From contig JAHCLN010000001.1 of NCBI GenBank assembly GCA_026125215.1, forward strand, positions 1 through 64,000: a DNA stretch of 64,000 bases, given 5' to 3'. The notes under the pieces are model-generated. The model ran no database searches. It was not told where the DNA came from and saw only the letters and a program-made list of their open reading frames with translations. Below are positions 1 to 11,979 of the stretch, piece after piece (the first letter of the stretch is position 1; each line of letters opens with the position of its first letter). Source of the stretch: Opitutaceae bacterium (lineage in GTDB: Bacteria; Verrucomicrobiota; Verrucomicrobiia; Opitutales; Opitutaceae). The translations under genes and the position numbers were made by a program.

Positions 1-168
1 ACAATATAGCGGCGGCACGTGAGTCCCCCCGCTCGTGCCTTCAGTCTGTCGCTAATGATGCGTTACATCATGGCTTTTGGGCTGCCGCACGACCGCGCCT
101 GGATCGAGTTGGGACGTGCCGCGCGGGGACGAATATTGAGCGCTCCCAACAAGACCAGCGATGCTCAC

Positions 169-2055
169 TTAAGCGGCTGGCGTGGCTGGTGAGTTGTTCG
201 GTCCCGCTACCGGAGGCGGCGGATTGTCGGGTTTTTCGGGCATAGGTCCAAAGATAGGCGCTCTCCAGAATTCTGGTGGAATGGGACAACGGTGTTTGAC
301 GCAGGCGAGAAAAAGCACAGGCAGCGGCAGGGGCGTCTCCCGCCGCAGGGGGTATTTCTCGCGCGACTGTTTGATGAAATCGACCAAGCAGTCGGCCAAG
401 CCCACCTCTTTCTGGTTGGGATAGCGCACGAAATTCCCGGTCGTGATGCAAATGCCGCTGTCGTCCTGCTCGAATAGCTTTCCTTCAAGCAGAAGCCTTT
501 CCCAGCCCACTGGTGGCGCCCAACTGGCGAGTTCAACGTCCTCCTCGTATTCAAGTGACTCGCCCTTCGAGTTCACGCCCAGCGCCAGGTGGTTGTGGAT
601 GGAATCGAGCAATTGGTCTCGAACCGGATTGCCGAACAACAAGCACATCTCTTCGAGCATGAGGAACAGATATGAAGTCCGGCCGTAGGACTTAGTCTGC
701 GGCGTCCCTTCGACAATCGTTTCAAACACGGACTCCCAGGTATTCTCGGTGGAAAGCACCCGCAAGGGCCCGGCGTCCCGGCGCCGAAGAGCGAGACGTT
801 TCGAGAGGTTATCGAGCCAAGCGTAGATTTCGTCCTGACGGTCCGCGCCAACAAGGGCTGCCCAAACGAGAAACAGCTCGATGTGATGGGAATCCATCGT
901 CGGCCGCCATGCGGCTGCGTTCGCCCGCTGGAGGCCGATGATCCAGTCGATGATTTTGGCCATCTCCTTCACGAAAAGCGCGTGCTCGGGCTTGCCTTCG
1001 GCCGGGCAAAGCACTGCAGCGCTCTGCCAGAGTAACCCGAGTCGAGCCAGATGCCAATATGCGAGGTAGCTTTCGGCTGCCGGTTCAAAGGAGGGGTCCA
1101 TGGCCAACGACAAGCTATCCTCAACCCCCAACGACGGCCCATGCGCCGTGTAGAATCGCTCTAGTTCCCCGACATAGACCGTCATCCAAATTTCGAGCAC
1201 CGCACCTGCGACATGCTTATCTGCACTGCGGAGAGCTGCGTCCCACAAGGCAAGAACGGCCCATTCGACCAGGTCGATCCAGCCTGTCTCGAAAGCGGGC
1301 TCCTTCTTCGCGTCCTTGGCAACAATCGCCATAGCGACCGCGACCATCCAAACCGACCGCTTCGACGGTTCGGCCAAAACCAATTGCAGGAATTCCTGCC
1401 AATCGGGAATCAACACTTCCTCCCACTGGGCTGAGCCATGGGAAAAGTCCTCCACCTGTAGACAGATGTAGGTGAACTTCCGGAAGAAATTCGATGGCAG
1501 GAGCGACGGATTGAAAATCTTCCGGTGGAACACATCGACCAAATGATCGAGGTTCCAGCGCTCGAACTTCAGCGCCACGGCATCGCCAATTTTGGTGCCC
1601 AACTTGGCGATGTGGTTGTTATATTCCTCCAAACCCTCCTCCTCCTCGTCCTTGTTGTAAGCGAGAATCACGCGCACCGTGTTCACTCCAGCAAGAACCG
1701 GGTCCGTTAGATTCGGCGATGCCGCCCGGCTCAGGTCGGTTCGGAAATTCTCGTGGTCGAAGTTATGATAGGTGAGCTTTTCGTCCTTCAGGACAAAGAT
1801 GATTAGCTCCTTTTGATCGCGGGTGAGGAAGGCGTAATCCACGCCATGCTCCGCCTCCTTTTTCGGCTGCGGCAAATCCTCGCTGGTAGCCGGCGGATGG
1901 GAAGGCGCGCGGTGCAGAATCCAATCCTCTTGCCGGCCGAGCTGCTCGATCAGGTGGTCGAAACCGTAGTGGTTAACCTCCTTGATGCGCCGCGTCTCCT
2001 CTTTGAGCGATGCGACGTATTGCCGCAGGAAGGTTTTTATCGAATCGTCCGTCAT
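169..2055 (-). CDS. unknown protein, second gene of a two-gene accessory operon
   Basis: About 628 aa from the ATG at 2055 (MTDDSIKTF...). That start is preferred over an upstream extension because it overlaps the stop of the preceding gene in an ATGA arrangement, implying translational coupling. I do not recognise the family with certainty. The first ~200 residues have a nuclease-like look: an Asp-Tyr followed by a strand ELIIFVLKDE, then a helix-rich stretch with an FERWNLDHLV segment. This could be a divergent PD-(D/E)XK fold, but the canonical E-x-K is not clear. The rest is helix-rich, and the tail is Pro/Ala-rich. Base composition is clearly less GC-rich than the genes after 5 kb, and an integrase scrap and a tRNA lie upstream, so lateral acquisition is likely. 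A defence role is a guess from context only. Confidence 0.75.
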   Translation of the reverse strand: MTDDSIKTFLRQYVASLKEETRRIKEVNHYGFDHLIEQLGRQEDWILHRAPSHPPATSEDLPQPKKEAEHGVDYAFLTRDQKELIIFVLKDEKLTYHNFDHENFRTDLSRAASPNLTDPVLAGVNTVRVILAYNKDEEEEGLEEYNNHIAKLGTKIGDAVALKFERWNLDHLVDVFHRKIFNPSLLPSNFFRKFTYICLQVEDFSHGSAQWEEVLIPDWQEFLQLVLAEPSKRSVWMVAVAMAIVAKDAKKEPAFETGWIDLVEWAVLALWDAALRSADKHVAGAVLEIWMTVYVGELERFYTAHGPSLGVEDSLSLAMDPSFEPAAESYLAYWHLARLGLLWQSAAVLCPAEGKPEHALFVKEMAKIIDWIIGLQRANAAAWRPTMDSHHIELFLVWAALVGADRQDEIYAWLDNLSKRLALRRRDAGPLRVLSTENTWESVFETIVEGTPQTKSYGRTSYLFLMLEEMCLLFGNPVRDQLLDSIHNHLALGVNSKGESLEYEEDVELASWAPPVGWERLLLEGKLFEQDDSGICITTGNFVRYPNQKEVGLADCLVDFIKQSREKYPLRRETPLPLPVLFLACVKHRCPIPPEFWRAPIFGPMPEKPDNPPPPVAGPNNSPATPAA

Positions 2056-3992
2056 TCGCCTGCCCCCTCGGTTTTCTCCAATCGCTTCAGCTCCGCCTGT
2101 GCGAACAGCCGGATGGCGCGGTAGCCTTCCGGGTCGATAAACACTTTTCGTGGAAATTCTGTCGCGATGGTAGATGTCTGCAAAGGTCCGGCATTGCTTA
2201 GGACCCCGCCGTTGAACGTGGCCCACCGACTACCGTAGAGGAGATAGGATTTTTTAGCAAACTGAGCGAACACGCTGTATTTCGCGGCATCCTCTTCCAT
2301 CTTTTCCCGATCACGCACGCGCTTGCGGCGAACGGCCCGCCAAAGTCCCGGAATGCGCATGGCTTTAATAGGACTCTTATCAAGTTTGGTCAGCGCCGCG
2401 AAATAATCGTCCGCCTCCTGTATCGACTTGGCGAGCACAGGAAATACGCCACCCCTTTCCTTGAGTTGGGCTAGGCAGAGTCCGGGAAGGTTTTTGCACT
2501 GATAGAGGACCTCCTTTTGAAAGGCATGAACCATGGCTTCATGGGACGGGTCGATCCGCGCTGCCGCGTTCAGCAACTGCTGGGCAACCGTCTTGTAAAC
2601 GATATTGAGGCGGAATTCCGCCAGCCAGATCGTGAACTCCTCTGCCGTGAAGGTGGTGCCGGGCTCTTTGGGCCCCGGTAATTGCAGGTCCTCGATCAAG
2701 AAAAAGCCAAAGCGCCGTTCGCCGGGGTGTGACGATGCGACTAATTTGGCTGCGAAGGCGGCCGTTTCTTCCCGGTTTTCGCTCAAGCGAACCATTACGC
2801 CGTAAAGCGGCCCGTTGTGATCGAGCGCTTTTTGCATCGCATTCCAATGATCACGTGCGAGCAACCCCAGCACCCGGTGAAGGCGGGCCACTTGGTGGTG
2901 TGAAACAGGGTAAAGCGCCGTTTCGATCTGTTGCCAGATTCCAGCGTGGGTCGGGTCAATGGGTTGGAGTTTTAGCAGTAGATCCAGCGGATCAAATCCG
3001 ACTTCTTCCGGCGTCACATGCTCAACGGCCAACCACACCGCGCTGGCAGTGTTGTATTGATGCATGGGTTGTCGCGCGGGCTGGGTAAACTGTTCGGCAA
3101 GCCACCTTAGGAGACGGATCGTTTGCGCTTTCGGTGTGGGCTCCCGCGCACCGTTAACCGCAAGTTGGAAGCCAACGTCATACTCCTCGGGTGATCGGGC
3201 GGTGGCCGCCAAGGCATTGTCGAGTTCGGCATCTGGCAGCCGACCGAGTTCCAAAGAACGGTTCATGGTGCGCCAGTAATGGGCACGCTCCACGGGCGAC
3301 GGACTTGTGCGCATCTCTTCCAGCAACGGAGCAAGTTGGTCATTTACCTTGGCCGACAAATCGCTGCGGAAGCGCAAGGAACCCAGTAGTGCGATTTGAA
3401 AGACTCGATTGTCATGTTCGCGCGCGAATGCTGGCATCCGCGCTAGGTCGAAGGCAAATTCTGGGGTCTTCTCGCCCAGCTTGTGCAGAAGCCCGAATAG
3501 TTCTCCGACCGCACGGTCTTCGCCATAGGCGGCGTGGCGCGACACCACCCAATTTGCGATAAAATCGACTGGGAAATATCCGGCAATCAACTCCGGTGTC
3601 AGCCATTGTGGGGCATTGAAAAACCATGATGCCTTACGGTCGTTCAGCCCTCTTAACAGGGTCTGGCGTGCCGTCGGTTCGAGACCCTGCACATGGCTGG
3701 CAGTGACGGTGCGAGTCAGCGATTTTACCGCTTTTATGAAACCGCCGCATAGCTGGACCGAAACCAGCCATCCCCAGAATTCTTCGCTGGTTGCCGGCGC
3801 GTAGTTCTTCAATATCTCAGCAATCGCCGCTTTATCGGTAACAACCGACGCCAATTCGTTCTCCCAATCCACCCGTTTGAGCTTTGTGGATTCCGGTTCG
3901 GTCCTCGGCTCCGCGCGTGCATTGCGCAGAACCTCTAGCAGAATCGGGTATTTGCTCAGGGCGGACATGTCTTGGTATCTAGGATGAATCAC
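2052..3992 (-). CDS. unknown protein, first gene of a two-gene accessory operon
   Basis: About 646 aa from a GTG at 3992; an ATG at 3968 (MSALSKYPILLEVLRN...) is an equally plausible start, 638 aa. No signal peptide or membrane segment is seen, so it should be cytoplasmic. The sequence is mainly alpha-helical with many Trp and Arg residues and ends in an acidic/basic helix before the stop. I recognise no catalytic motif. It overlaps the next gene by 4 bp (ATGA), so the pair is almost certainly co-expressed and may form a complex. Composition is lower in GC than the rest of the window. The pair sits between the window edge and a decayed tyrosine recombinase next to tRNA-Val, consistent with a genomic-island cargo. 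Confidence 0.75.
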   Translation of the reverse strand: MIHPRYQDMSALSKYPILLEVLRNARAEPRTEPESTKLKRVDWENELASVVTDKAAIAEILKNYAPATSEEFWGWLVSVQLCGGFIKAVKSLTRTVTASHVQGLEPTARQTLLRGLNDRKASWFFNAPQWLTPELIAGYFPVDFIANWVVSRHAAYGEDRAVGELFGLLHKLGEKTPEFAFDLARMPAFAREHDNRVFQIALLGSLRFRSDLSAKVNDQLAPLLEEMRTSPSPVERAHYWRTMNRSLELGRLPDAELDNALAATARSPEEYDVGFQLAVNGAREPTPKAQTIRLLRWLAEQFTQPARQPMHQYNTASAVWLAVEHVTPEEVGFDPLDLLLKLQPIDPTHAGIWQQIETALYPVSHHQVARLHRVLGLLARDHWNAMQKALDHNGPLYGVMVRLSENREETAAFAAKLVASSHPGERRFGFFLIEDLQLPGPKEPGTTFTAEEFTIWLAEFRLNIVYKTVAQQLLNAAARIDPSHEAMVHAFQKEVLYQCKNLPGLCLAQLKERGGVFPVLAKSIQEADDYFAALTKLDKSPIKAMRIPGLWRAVRRKRVRDREKMEEDAAKYSVFAQFAKKSYLLYGSRWATFNGGVLSNAGPLQTSTIATEFPRKVFIDPEGYRAIRLFAQAELKRLEKTEGAGE

Positions 3993-4143
3993 CCACCGGG
4001 GAAAGGCTGATTACACCCGGAAATAGGTGCCGGCTTTTCGGCAACCGTGCCGCTGTCCGCTGGCTTCGCTGTTGGAATTCGGTTGCAGCAAGCATCTCGC
4101 GGAGGAAAAAAGAGATGAGGCCCGCGCGGATGAGCGCGCTTCC

Positions 4144-4260
4144 TTAGCCGGTGGTTTTGGCCCGTTCGGTCCAGGTGTAGCGGTAGCTGTGCAGGCTGAC
4201 GCCCCGGATGCCGATGCCCCGGCAGCGCTCGCGGAGATAGCCTGAAATGGTTTCGCAGCG
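4144..4260 (-). pseudogene. tyrosine recombinase (phage-type integrase) C-terminal scrap
   Basis: On the minus strand one frame reads through about 38 codons between two stops and contains GIRGVSLHSYRYTWTERAKT. That is the characteristic H-x-x-R stretch (LHSYRY) of the catalytic domain of tyrosine recombinases, followed by the usual W-x-E-R-A. An in-frame TAA precedes it, and a TAA follows just before the part where the G-H and catalytic Tyr motifs would be expected. It is therefore a truncated, non-functional relic, about 150 bp from tRNA-Val, a common integration target. Confidence 0.72.
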
Positions 4261-4408
4261 TTAGCGGATGGATTGGTTCCCGTTACGTCCTGTTCCGGGC
4301 CAGCCTCTCCAAAATTCGCCGGTTACGCTGTTTGGAAATTAGAGGTGTGAGGCCAAAAATTGTGGTGGATTTTCCCCGGGGGTTGTGGCTTAACCCTCCC
4401 TCCCTGTC

Positions 4409-4485
4409 GGACGCTTAGCTCAGTTGGTTAGAGCACGTGCTTCACACGCACGGGGTCACTGGTTCGAGTCCAGTAGCGTCCACCA
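4409..4485 (+). tRNA. tRNA-Val (anticodon CAC)
   Basis: Complete cloverleaf: 7-bp acceptor stem GGACGCT / AGCGTCC, D-arm GCTC...GAGC, anticodon stem CGTGC / GCACG with loop TTCACAC (anticodon CAC, reads GUG), T-arm ACTGG TTCGAGT CCAGT, and an encoded CCA end (4483-4485). The gene separates the integrase relic and unknown operon on the left from hicBA on the right. Confidence 0.97.
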
Positions 4486-4567
4486 TCTTGATGGGTCGGA
4501 CCTGCACCAAATTCCATCCCCTGCATGAGGGTTGACGCTTGGTGACAGTTGGACTTGATTCCGGCCG

Positions 4568-4786
4568 GTGGAAATTGTCTTCCGAGTCAAATCCTGCACC
4601 GAGACCGGCGGCTTTGTGGCCCGGTGGGATGATCCTCGCGGCGGCGGCATCACCACACAGGGTGACACGCTTGCCGAGCTTCAGAGCATGGTTTCTGACG
4701 CCGTAACCGGATATTTTGATGCGGGCGAGGTTCCGGCAAAGATCCGCCTTCATTTCGAGCAAGATCCGGTGTTTGCGGTTGCGTGA
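4568..4786 (+). CDS. hicB: HicB-family antitoxin
   Basis: 72 aa from a GTG at 4568. An in-frame stop at 4556 rules out a longer protein. The fold signature is a small HicB-like/DUF1902-type domain: a strand with VARWDDPRGGGITTQGDTLAEL, then a helix leading to GYFDAGEVPAKIRLHFE. It lacks the DNA-binding C-terminal extension of long HicB proteins. As the antitoxin it should bind and neutralise HicA and may repress the operon. It overlaps hicA by 4 bp (GTGA), so the order is antitoxin then toxin. It starts only 82 bp after tRNA-Val and belongs to the accessory patch. Confidence 0.85.
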   Translation: MEIVFRVKSCTETGGFVARWDDPRGGGITTQGDTLAELQSMVSDAVTGYFDAGEVPAKIRLHFEQDPVFAVA

Positions 4787-4998
4787 AGACCCCGCGGGAT
4801 GTTTCGGGGCCGGAAGCGGTGCAGGCTCTGCTCCGACTTGGCTTCGAAAGGCGTCGGCAAACCGGATCGCATGTCATCCTCCGCAAGGACAGCCGGACCG
4901 TGGTTGTTCCCATGCACAAGCCGATCAAACCGGGCACCCTGCGCGGACTGATTGAACAGGCCGGCGTGGATGTGGAAACCTTTGGGCGGGCGCTCTGA
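4783..4998 (+). CDS. hicA: HicA-family mRNA interferase toxin
   Basis: 71 aa from a GTG that overlaps the hicB stop. It is a double-stranded-RNA-binding-like HicA fold with the hallmark G-S-H motif (TGSHVILRKD), where the His is the catalytic residue, followed by VVVPMHKPIKPGTLRGLIEQAG, the usual second half. Known HicA toxins cleave mRNA independently of the ribosome. Length matches the family and no damage is visible, so the module looks intact. Confidence 0.9.
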   Translation: MKTPRDVSGPEAVQALLRLGFERRRQTGSHVILRKDSRTVVVPMHKPIKPGTLRGLIEQAGVDVETFGRAL

Positions 4999-5066
4999 TC
5001 GCTATCGTTTGGATCTGATTTGTTTTGGTTTGCCCGGCAGGGCCTTCGGGATGCCAATCCGGCCGC

Positions 5067-6161
5067 ATGAGCGCCAACCGCATCACCCGGGTTGATTTCT
5101 TTGAGGCCGAGTCGCCGCTCTCGCGGCCCATTGCCGATGCGACGCATGCGATCCCGGCGATCAACTTTGTGGTCACGCGGGTGACGCTGGCCGACGGCAC
5201 GACGGGCGAAGGGTATTTGCTGGCCTTTCACTTTAACCCGGCGGCGATTCGCGGGGCGCTGGCCGACGTGCGGGCGCTGGCGATCGGTCACGAGGCGGAG
5301 GACACGCGGGGCTTCGACCGCAAATGCGACCGGGAATTCGAGTATTTCGGCGCGGTGGGGCTGCTGCGCTGGGCGCGGGGGATCGTGAACCTTGCGATGT
5401 GGGATGCACGCGGCCGGCAGGCCGGAAAACCGGTGTGGCAACTGGTGGGCGAGGGTCCCAAGGCCGCGCGGGTGCCGGTTTATGGCAGCGGCGGCTGGTT
5501 GTCCTACGGCGACGACGAGCTGCTGGCCGAAGTCACGGGTTATGTGCGGCGCGGTTTCCGCGCGGTGAAGCTGAAGGTCGGCGCGCGCGAGGGCATCGAA
5601 CGCGACCTGCACCGCATCGCTTTGGTGCGCGCGGCCGTGGGGCCGGAAGTGCGCATCATGATCGACGCCAACCAGGGGCTCGACCTGCCGCGCGCGCTGG
5701 CGCTGGCGGAGCAGGCGCGGGCGCACGGCATCGACTGGTTTGAGGAGCCGCTGGAGCACACGGATTTCGACGGCTATGCGCAGTTGAAGACGCGCGCCGG
5801 CATCAAGCTGGCGATGGGCGAGCGGGAGTTCGACTTCGTGGCGCTGCGCGCGCTGGCCGGGCGCAAGGCGCTCGATCTCTGGCAGCCCGACATCCTGCGG
5901 CTCGGCGGCGTCGAGGGCTGGCTCGACTCGGCGGCGCTGGCGAGCACGCACGGCCTGCCGGTGCTGCCCCACTACTACAAGGAATACGACGCGCCGCTGG
6001 CCTGCACCATCGCGGACGCCTACGGCGTGGAGTCGTTCGACTGGGTGGACGGGATCATCGACCACCCGCTGCGCATCGAGGGCGGCTTTGCCTACCCCTC
6101 GCAGCGGCCGGGCTGGGGGTTTAGTTTCAAACCGGAAGCGCTGCGCCCGCTCGGGGCTTGA
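5067..6161 (+). CDS. enolase-superfamily enzyme (mandelate racemase / muconate lactonizing type)
   Basis: 364 aa from the ATG at 5067 (MSANRITRVDFF). An upstream TTG extension would add only low-quality sequence. The N-terminal capping domain runs to about residue 110, then a TIM barrel carries the KxK base (VKLKVG), the metal ligands DANQ and EEP, a third acidic ligand in GERE, and a His in PHYYKEY near the C-terminus. These are the motifs of sugar-acid dehydratases and cycloisomerases of the MR/MLE group. The exact substrate cannot be read from the sequence, but the adjacent epimerase-like gene and the GH78-like glycosidase suggest sugar catabolism. No operon partner is closer than 86 bp downstream. 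Confidence 0.88.
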   Translation: MSANRITRVDFFEAESPLSRPIADATHAIPAINFVVTRVTLADGTTGEGYLLAFHFNPAAIRGALADVRALAIGHEAEDTRGFDRKCDREFEYFGAVGLLRWARGIVNLAMWDARGRQAGKPVWQLVGEGPKAARVPVYGSGGWLSYGDDELLAEVTGYVRRGFRAVKLKVGAREGIERDLHRIALVRAAVGPEVRIMIDANQGLDLPRALALAEQARAHGIDWFEEPLEHTDFDGYAQLKTRAGIKLAMGEREFDFVALRALAGRKALDLWQPDILRLGGVEGWLDSAALASTHGLPVLPHYYKEYDAPLACTIADAYGVESFDWVDGIIDHPLRIEGGFAYPSQRPGWGFSFKPEALRPLGA

Positions 6162-6247
6162 ACGGTGGTTTTGCCGCCTGTCCCGGGCTGGCAACCATTC
6201 GTCGCAGACGGCTTGGCGGGCGGAAAGACGCGTCATAGTGCTCGGTT

Positions 6248-7381
6248 ATGACCCGACGCGATTTGCTAAAACTCGGCGCGCTCGCCAGTGTCGCCCTCAT
6301 GACCGGCCGCGCCCAAATCCCCGCCGCGCCTGCGGCGCGCCCGTTGCGGATCCTCATCCTCGGCGGCACCGGTTTCACCGGACCGCATCAGGTGCGCTAT
6401 GCGCTGGCCCGCGGCCACCGGGTCACGCTGTTCAACCGCGGCCGCCGGCCGCAGGACTGGCCTGGCGAGGTCGAGGAACTCACCGGTGACCGCGACACCG
6501 GCGATCTGGCCTCGCTGGCCGGCCGCGAGTGGGATGTGTGCATCGACAATCCCACCTCGGTCCCGTTCTGGGTGCGTGATGCCGGGGTCGCGTTGCGCGG
6601 CCGCATCGGGCATTATGTTTTTATTTCCACGCTGTCGGTTTACGCCGACACCAGCCGGCCCGGCATGGATGAAGGCGGGTCGCTCGCCGTTTACCGCGGC
6701 CGCGAGGTCATGGCGGAGACGCGGGCGAGCCTGCAGGCCGACATGGGGCTTTACGGTCCGCTCAAGGCCGCCTGCGAGGCGGAGGCGGCGCGGCAGTTCC
6801 CGGACATCACGACCGTGATCCGGCCGGGCCTGATCGTGGGGCCGGGCGACGAGACCGACCGTTTCACCTACTGGCCGGTGCGGATCGCGCGGGGCGGCGA
6901 AGTGCTGCTGCCCGGCGATGGCACCGATCCGGTGCAGTTCATCGACGCACGCGACCTCGCGGAGTGGACGATCCGCGTGGCCGAGCAACGGGCGTTGGAT
7001 GTGTTCAACGCCATGGGGCCGGAGCACGAACTTACGGTGGCGCCGATGCTGGAGACCATCCGCTCTGCCGTCGGCGCGGATGCGCGCTTCACGGCGGTGC
7101 CGGTGGATTTTCTGCGGGCGCAACGTGTGGCACCGTGGAGCGACCTGCCCGTGTGGGTGCCGGCGCAGGGCGCCTATGCCGGCTTCGCCCGCCTCAGCAA
7201 CGCCCGCGCCCGCGAGGCCGGGCTCACCTTCCGTCCGCTGGCGGCGACCGCGGCAGACACCTTGGCGTGGTTCAACACTTTGCCGGAGGCGCGCCGCACC
7301 AAGCTGCGCGCCGGGTTGAGCGCGGAGCGCGAGGCCGAGGTCTTGCAGGCGTGGCGCGAGCAGCAGGCGGCCCGCGCCTGA
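6248..7381 (+). CDS. NAD-dependent epimerase/dehydratase family protein with Tat-like leader
   Basis: 377 aa. The start MTRRDLLKLGALASVALMTG looks like a twin-arginine export leader, unusual for this family and shared with some exported oxidoreductases. The Rossmann motif GGTGFTG follows at about residues 38-44, then a Ser-rich strand (FISTLSVYA) and an active-site-like YGPLK. This is an extended short-chain dehydrogenase/reductase organisation, possibly acting on a nucleotide sugar or related carbohydrate. The C-terminal half (PVQFIDARDLAEW...) supports the extended-SDR assignment. It converges on the glycosidase gene, 12 bp away. Confidence 0.85.
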   Translation: MTRRDLLKLGALASVALMTGRAQIPAAPAARPLRILILGGTGFTGPHQVRYALARGHRVTLFNRGRRPQDWPGEVEELTGDRDTGDLASLAGREWDVCIDNPTSVPFWVRDAGVALRGRIGHYVFISTLSVYADTSRPGMDEGGSLAVYRGREVMAETRASLQADMGLYGPLKAACEAEAARQFPDITTVIRPGLIVGPGDETDRFTYWPVRIARGGEVLLPGDGTDPVQFIDARDLAEWTIRVAEQRALDVFNAMGPEHELTVAPMLETIRSAVGADARFTAVPVDFLRAQRVAPWSDLPVWVPAQGAYAGFARLSNARAREAGLTFRPLAATAADTLAWFNTLPEARRTKLRAGLSAEREAEVLQAWREQQAARA

Positions 7382-7393
7382 GTTTGCTCCGGG

Positions 7394-9130
7394 TTACCCG
7401 AACACGTGGGTCCGACCGCCGGCCAAGGTCGTGGCGGGCCGGCCCGGCAGGTGCAGCGTGGCGGTGATGCCGGCCGGCAGCACGACTTCGCCGCGCAGGC
7501 CGTTTTGCAGTTTGATGCGGATGTCACCCTGCGGCGTGGGCACGATGCCTTCGGCTGCGCTGAGATCGCCGAGCGCGGGGCGGAGGTCCACGGTGCGGTA
7601 GCCGGGCGAGGTCGGCGTGAGCCCGAGAATGTGGGCGGGCAGAAGATGGGCCGGGCCGGCGGACCAGCCGTGGCAGTGGCTGCGACCGGCGGGCTGGATG
7701 TGGTCGATGCCGGGTTCGCGGCGGTCCACAAGTTCCCAGGTGGTGGTCGCACCGCTGCGCAGCATCTGGCCGTAGTAGGAACGCATTTCGTCGAGCGCCT
7801 CGCGCACAAGCCCGGCGCCGAGCCAGGCCTGCAGCAGGTAAAATTCCATGAAACCGGCCATCGGTCGCCGCACGGCCGGGTCCGATTGCAAGCGCGGATA
7901 AACCGCCCGCAACTGCGCCGGATCCAGCGCACCGGCAAGAAAAGCCGCGGCGTGGGCATGCCAGCTGCGCGTGGCATCGGCCGGCAGGTCGTCGCGCAAG
8001 GCGGCCTGCGCGGGGTTGCCGAATTTCTCCGCGGTTTCCTGCAGGCGGGCGTCCCGCCAAGTCCGGCATCGGGCGGCGAGGGCGGCATCACCGAGATGGG
8101 CCGCGAGCTTCGCGGCATCGCCGAAGGTCGCGGCGAGCTGGTAGCCGAGGGCGGCGCGGCTGCCCCACCAGTCCTTGGTCTCGGGTTGGTTGTCGGTGAT
8201 GAAGGTGCGTCCGGGCACGGCGGCGGCGAGGTCCACGCGGGCCAAATGGTCGAGCACGCCGCGGGTCACGGGCGCGAGTTCACGGGCGAGGGCGGTATCG
8301 CCGGTGTGAAGCACATATTCCCAGATGCCGCTCACAAAGTCCGCGCAGTAGTTGTCGAGCACCCACTCGTGCAGCCCGCCGTGGGTGCTGAGGTCGCCGA
8401 GGTAGGAAATGCGCGGGTAAAGATGTCCGCCTGCAGCGAGCGCGACGGCGGACAGGCTGCCGTTGGCGTGGTGGCATTGCGCAAACATTTCCAGGCTGCG
8501 GCGGGCGAGGGCGGTGTCGGCAAAGAGCGGCCACGCGCAGAGAAACTCCACGCGGTAGTCGCCGATCCAGAGCATGCCGTCGCGTTTCACGCCGTCCTCG
8601 TAGAACCCCTGCATGCACAGGCGCATCGTGCGCCGGCTGATGGCCCACGCATCGTTGAGCAGCGGGTCGCTGCAATGGAAATGCCCGCGGTCGGCGACCG
8701 GGGCGTGCTCCAGGATCGCGCGCGCGCCGCTCAGCCGCAGCGTGCCGGGGCCGTGCACGATGACGTTGACGTGGCGGAAGGCGCGGCGGCCTTGGTTGCG
8801 CAGGGTCTGGCGGCCGGGTTGCACGTGCAGGACATCGCGCGGCTGGTGATACCAGTGGTCCGGCGGGAACGGGTCTTGGGTGAGCAGGGCCTCCTCCAGG
8901 TCCTCGCCTTCGATGAGCTCGACGGTGGTGGCGCCGTCGGCCTCCGCCGTGAGTTCGATTACGCCGACGAGTTCCTCGCCGAAGTCGAGCACGAGGCTGG
9001 CGCCGGGCCGGAGCAGCGTCTCGCCGCCGGCCAGGCAGGCGGCGGGGTTGAGGGCGGCGACGGCATGGGCGATGGCCCGGGGTTCGCGTGGGGTGTAAAC
9101 GAGCGCGGCGGGGGTGATGGCTTGGGCCAT
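7394..9130 (-). CDS. alpha-L-rhamnosidase-like glycoside hydrolase (GH78-type)
   Basis: 578 aa from the ATG at 9130 ([12 protein letters not shown]). The open frame continues upstream antisense to clpB, but that part is a shadow. A beta-sandwich-like N-terminus is followed by an (alpha/alpha)6-type catalytic barrel with [17 protein letters not shown], the usual acid-rich stretch containing the presumed general acid, then [11 protein letters not shown] and [21 protein letters not shown], ending in a small beta domain. No signal peptide, so it probably acts in the cytoplasm on imported oligosaccharides. Substrate is inferred from family resemblance; another GH78/GH127-like specificity is possible. 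It is divergent from clpB with about 170 bp between. Confidence 0.8.
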   Translation of the reverse strand: MAQAITPAALVYTPREPRAIAHAVAALNPAACLAGGETLLRPGASLVLDFGEELVGVIELTAEADGATTVELIEGEDLEEALLTQDPFPPDHWYHQPRDVLHVQPGRQTLRNQGRRAFRHVNVIVHGPGTLRLSGARAILEHAPVADRGHFHCSDPLLNDAWAISRRTMRLCMQGFYEDGVKRDGMLWIGDYRVEFLCAWPLFADTALARRSLEMFAQCHHANGSLSAVALAAGGHLYPRISYLGDLSTHGGLHEWVLDNYCADFVSGIWEYVLHTGDTALARELAPVTRGVLDHLARVDLAAAVPGRTFITDNQPETKDWWGSRAALGYQLAATFGDAAKLAAHLGDAALAARCRTWRDARLQETAEKFGNPAQAALRDDLPADATRSWHAHAAAFLAGALDPAQLRAVYPRLQSDPAVRRPMAGFMEFYLLQAWLGAGLVREALDEMRSYYGQMLRSGATTTWELVDRREPGIDHIQPAGRSHCHGWSAGPAHLLPAHILGLTPTSPGYRTVDLRPALGDLSAAEGIVPTPQGDIRIKLQNGLRGEVVLPAGITATLHLPGRPATTLAGGRTHVFG

Positions 9131-9304
9131 GGGTTGGCGGAGCGTGGGCACGCGCCGGCCGGGGGCAACCCCGTTCCGCCAGAGTGTCCCGCGCTGGGAC
9201 AAGGGGATGGGCGGTTTGGCACAGGGGAGGACCGGACCGGACGGGCTCCCGAGGGAAGGACAGCCGGCGGCCTTGGCGCGCCGTATGCAAGGGGGGATGG
9301 CATC

Positions 9305-11887
<2,583 letters not shown>

Positions 11888-11900
11888 GCTCCGATAAAGC

Positions 11901-11973
11901 GACGCGGCGAGGGCGCCGCGTCCCCAGCTAAGGCGAACGATGCCACTGGAGCCGCGGCGCCCTCGCCGCGGTC
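11901..11973. repeat. REP-like palindrome, left copy flanking rayT
   Basis: A 73-bp unit whose ends form a GC-rich stem (GACGCGGCGAGGGCGCCGCG with CGCGGCGCCCTCGCCGCG) around a conserved centre containing AACGATGCCACTGGA. The same unit occurs as a direct repeat at 12484-12556. Position differences inside the stem are compensatory between the copies (GAGGGC/GCCCTC here, GTGGGC/GCCCAC there). Confidence 0.85.
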
Positions 11974-11979
11974 ATTGGT

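Noticed and set aside
1-168. Possible third gene after the unknown two-gene operon
   Set aside because: Only short frames antisense to or beyond the operon are present; nothing can be supported before the window edge.
4650-6236. 528-codon minus-strand open frame over the enolase-superfamily gene
   Set aside because: Arg/Pro/Gln-rich complement of a gene with clear metal-binding motifs.
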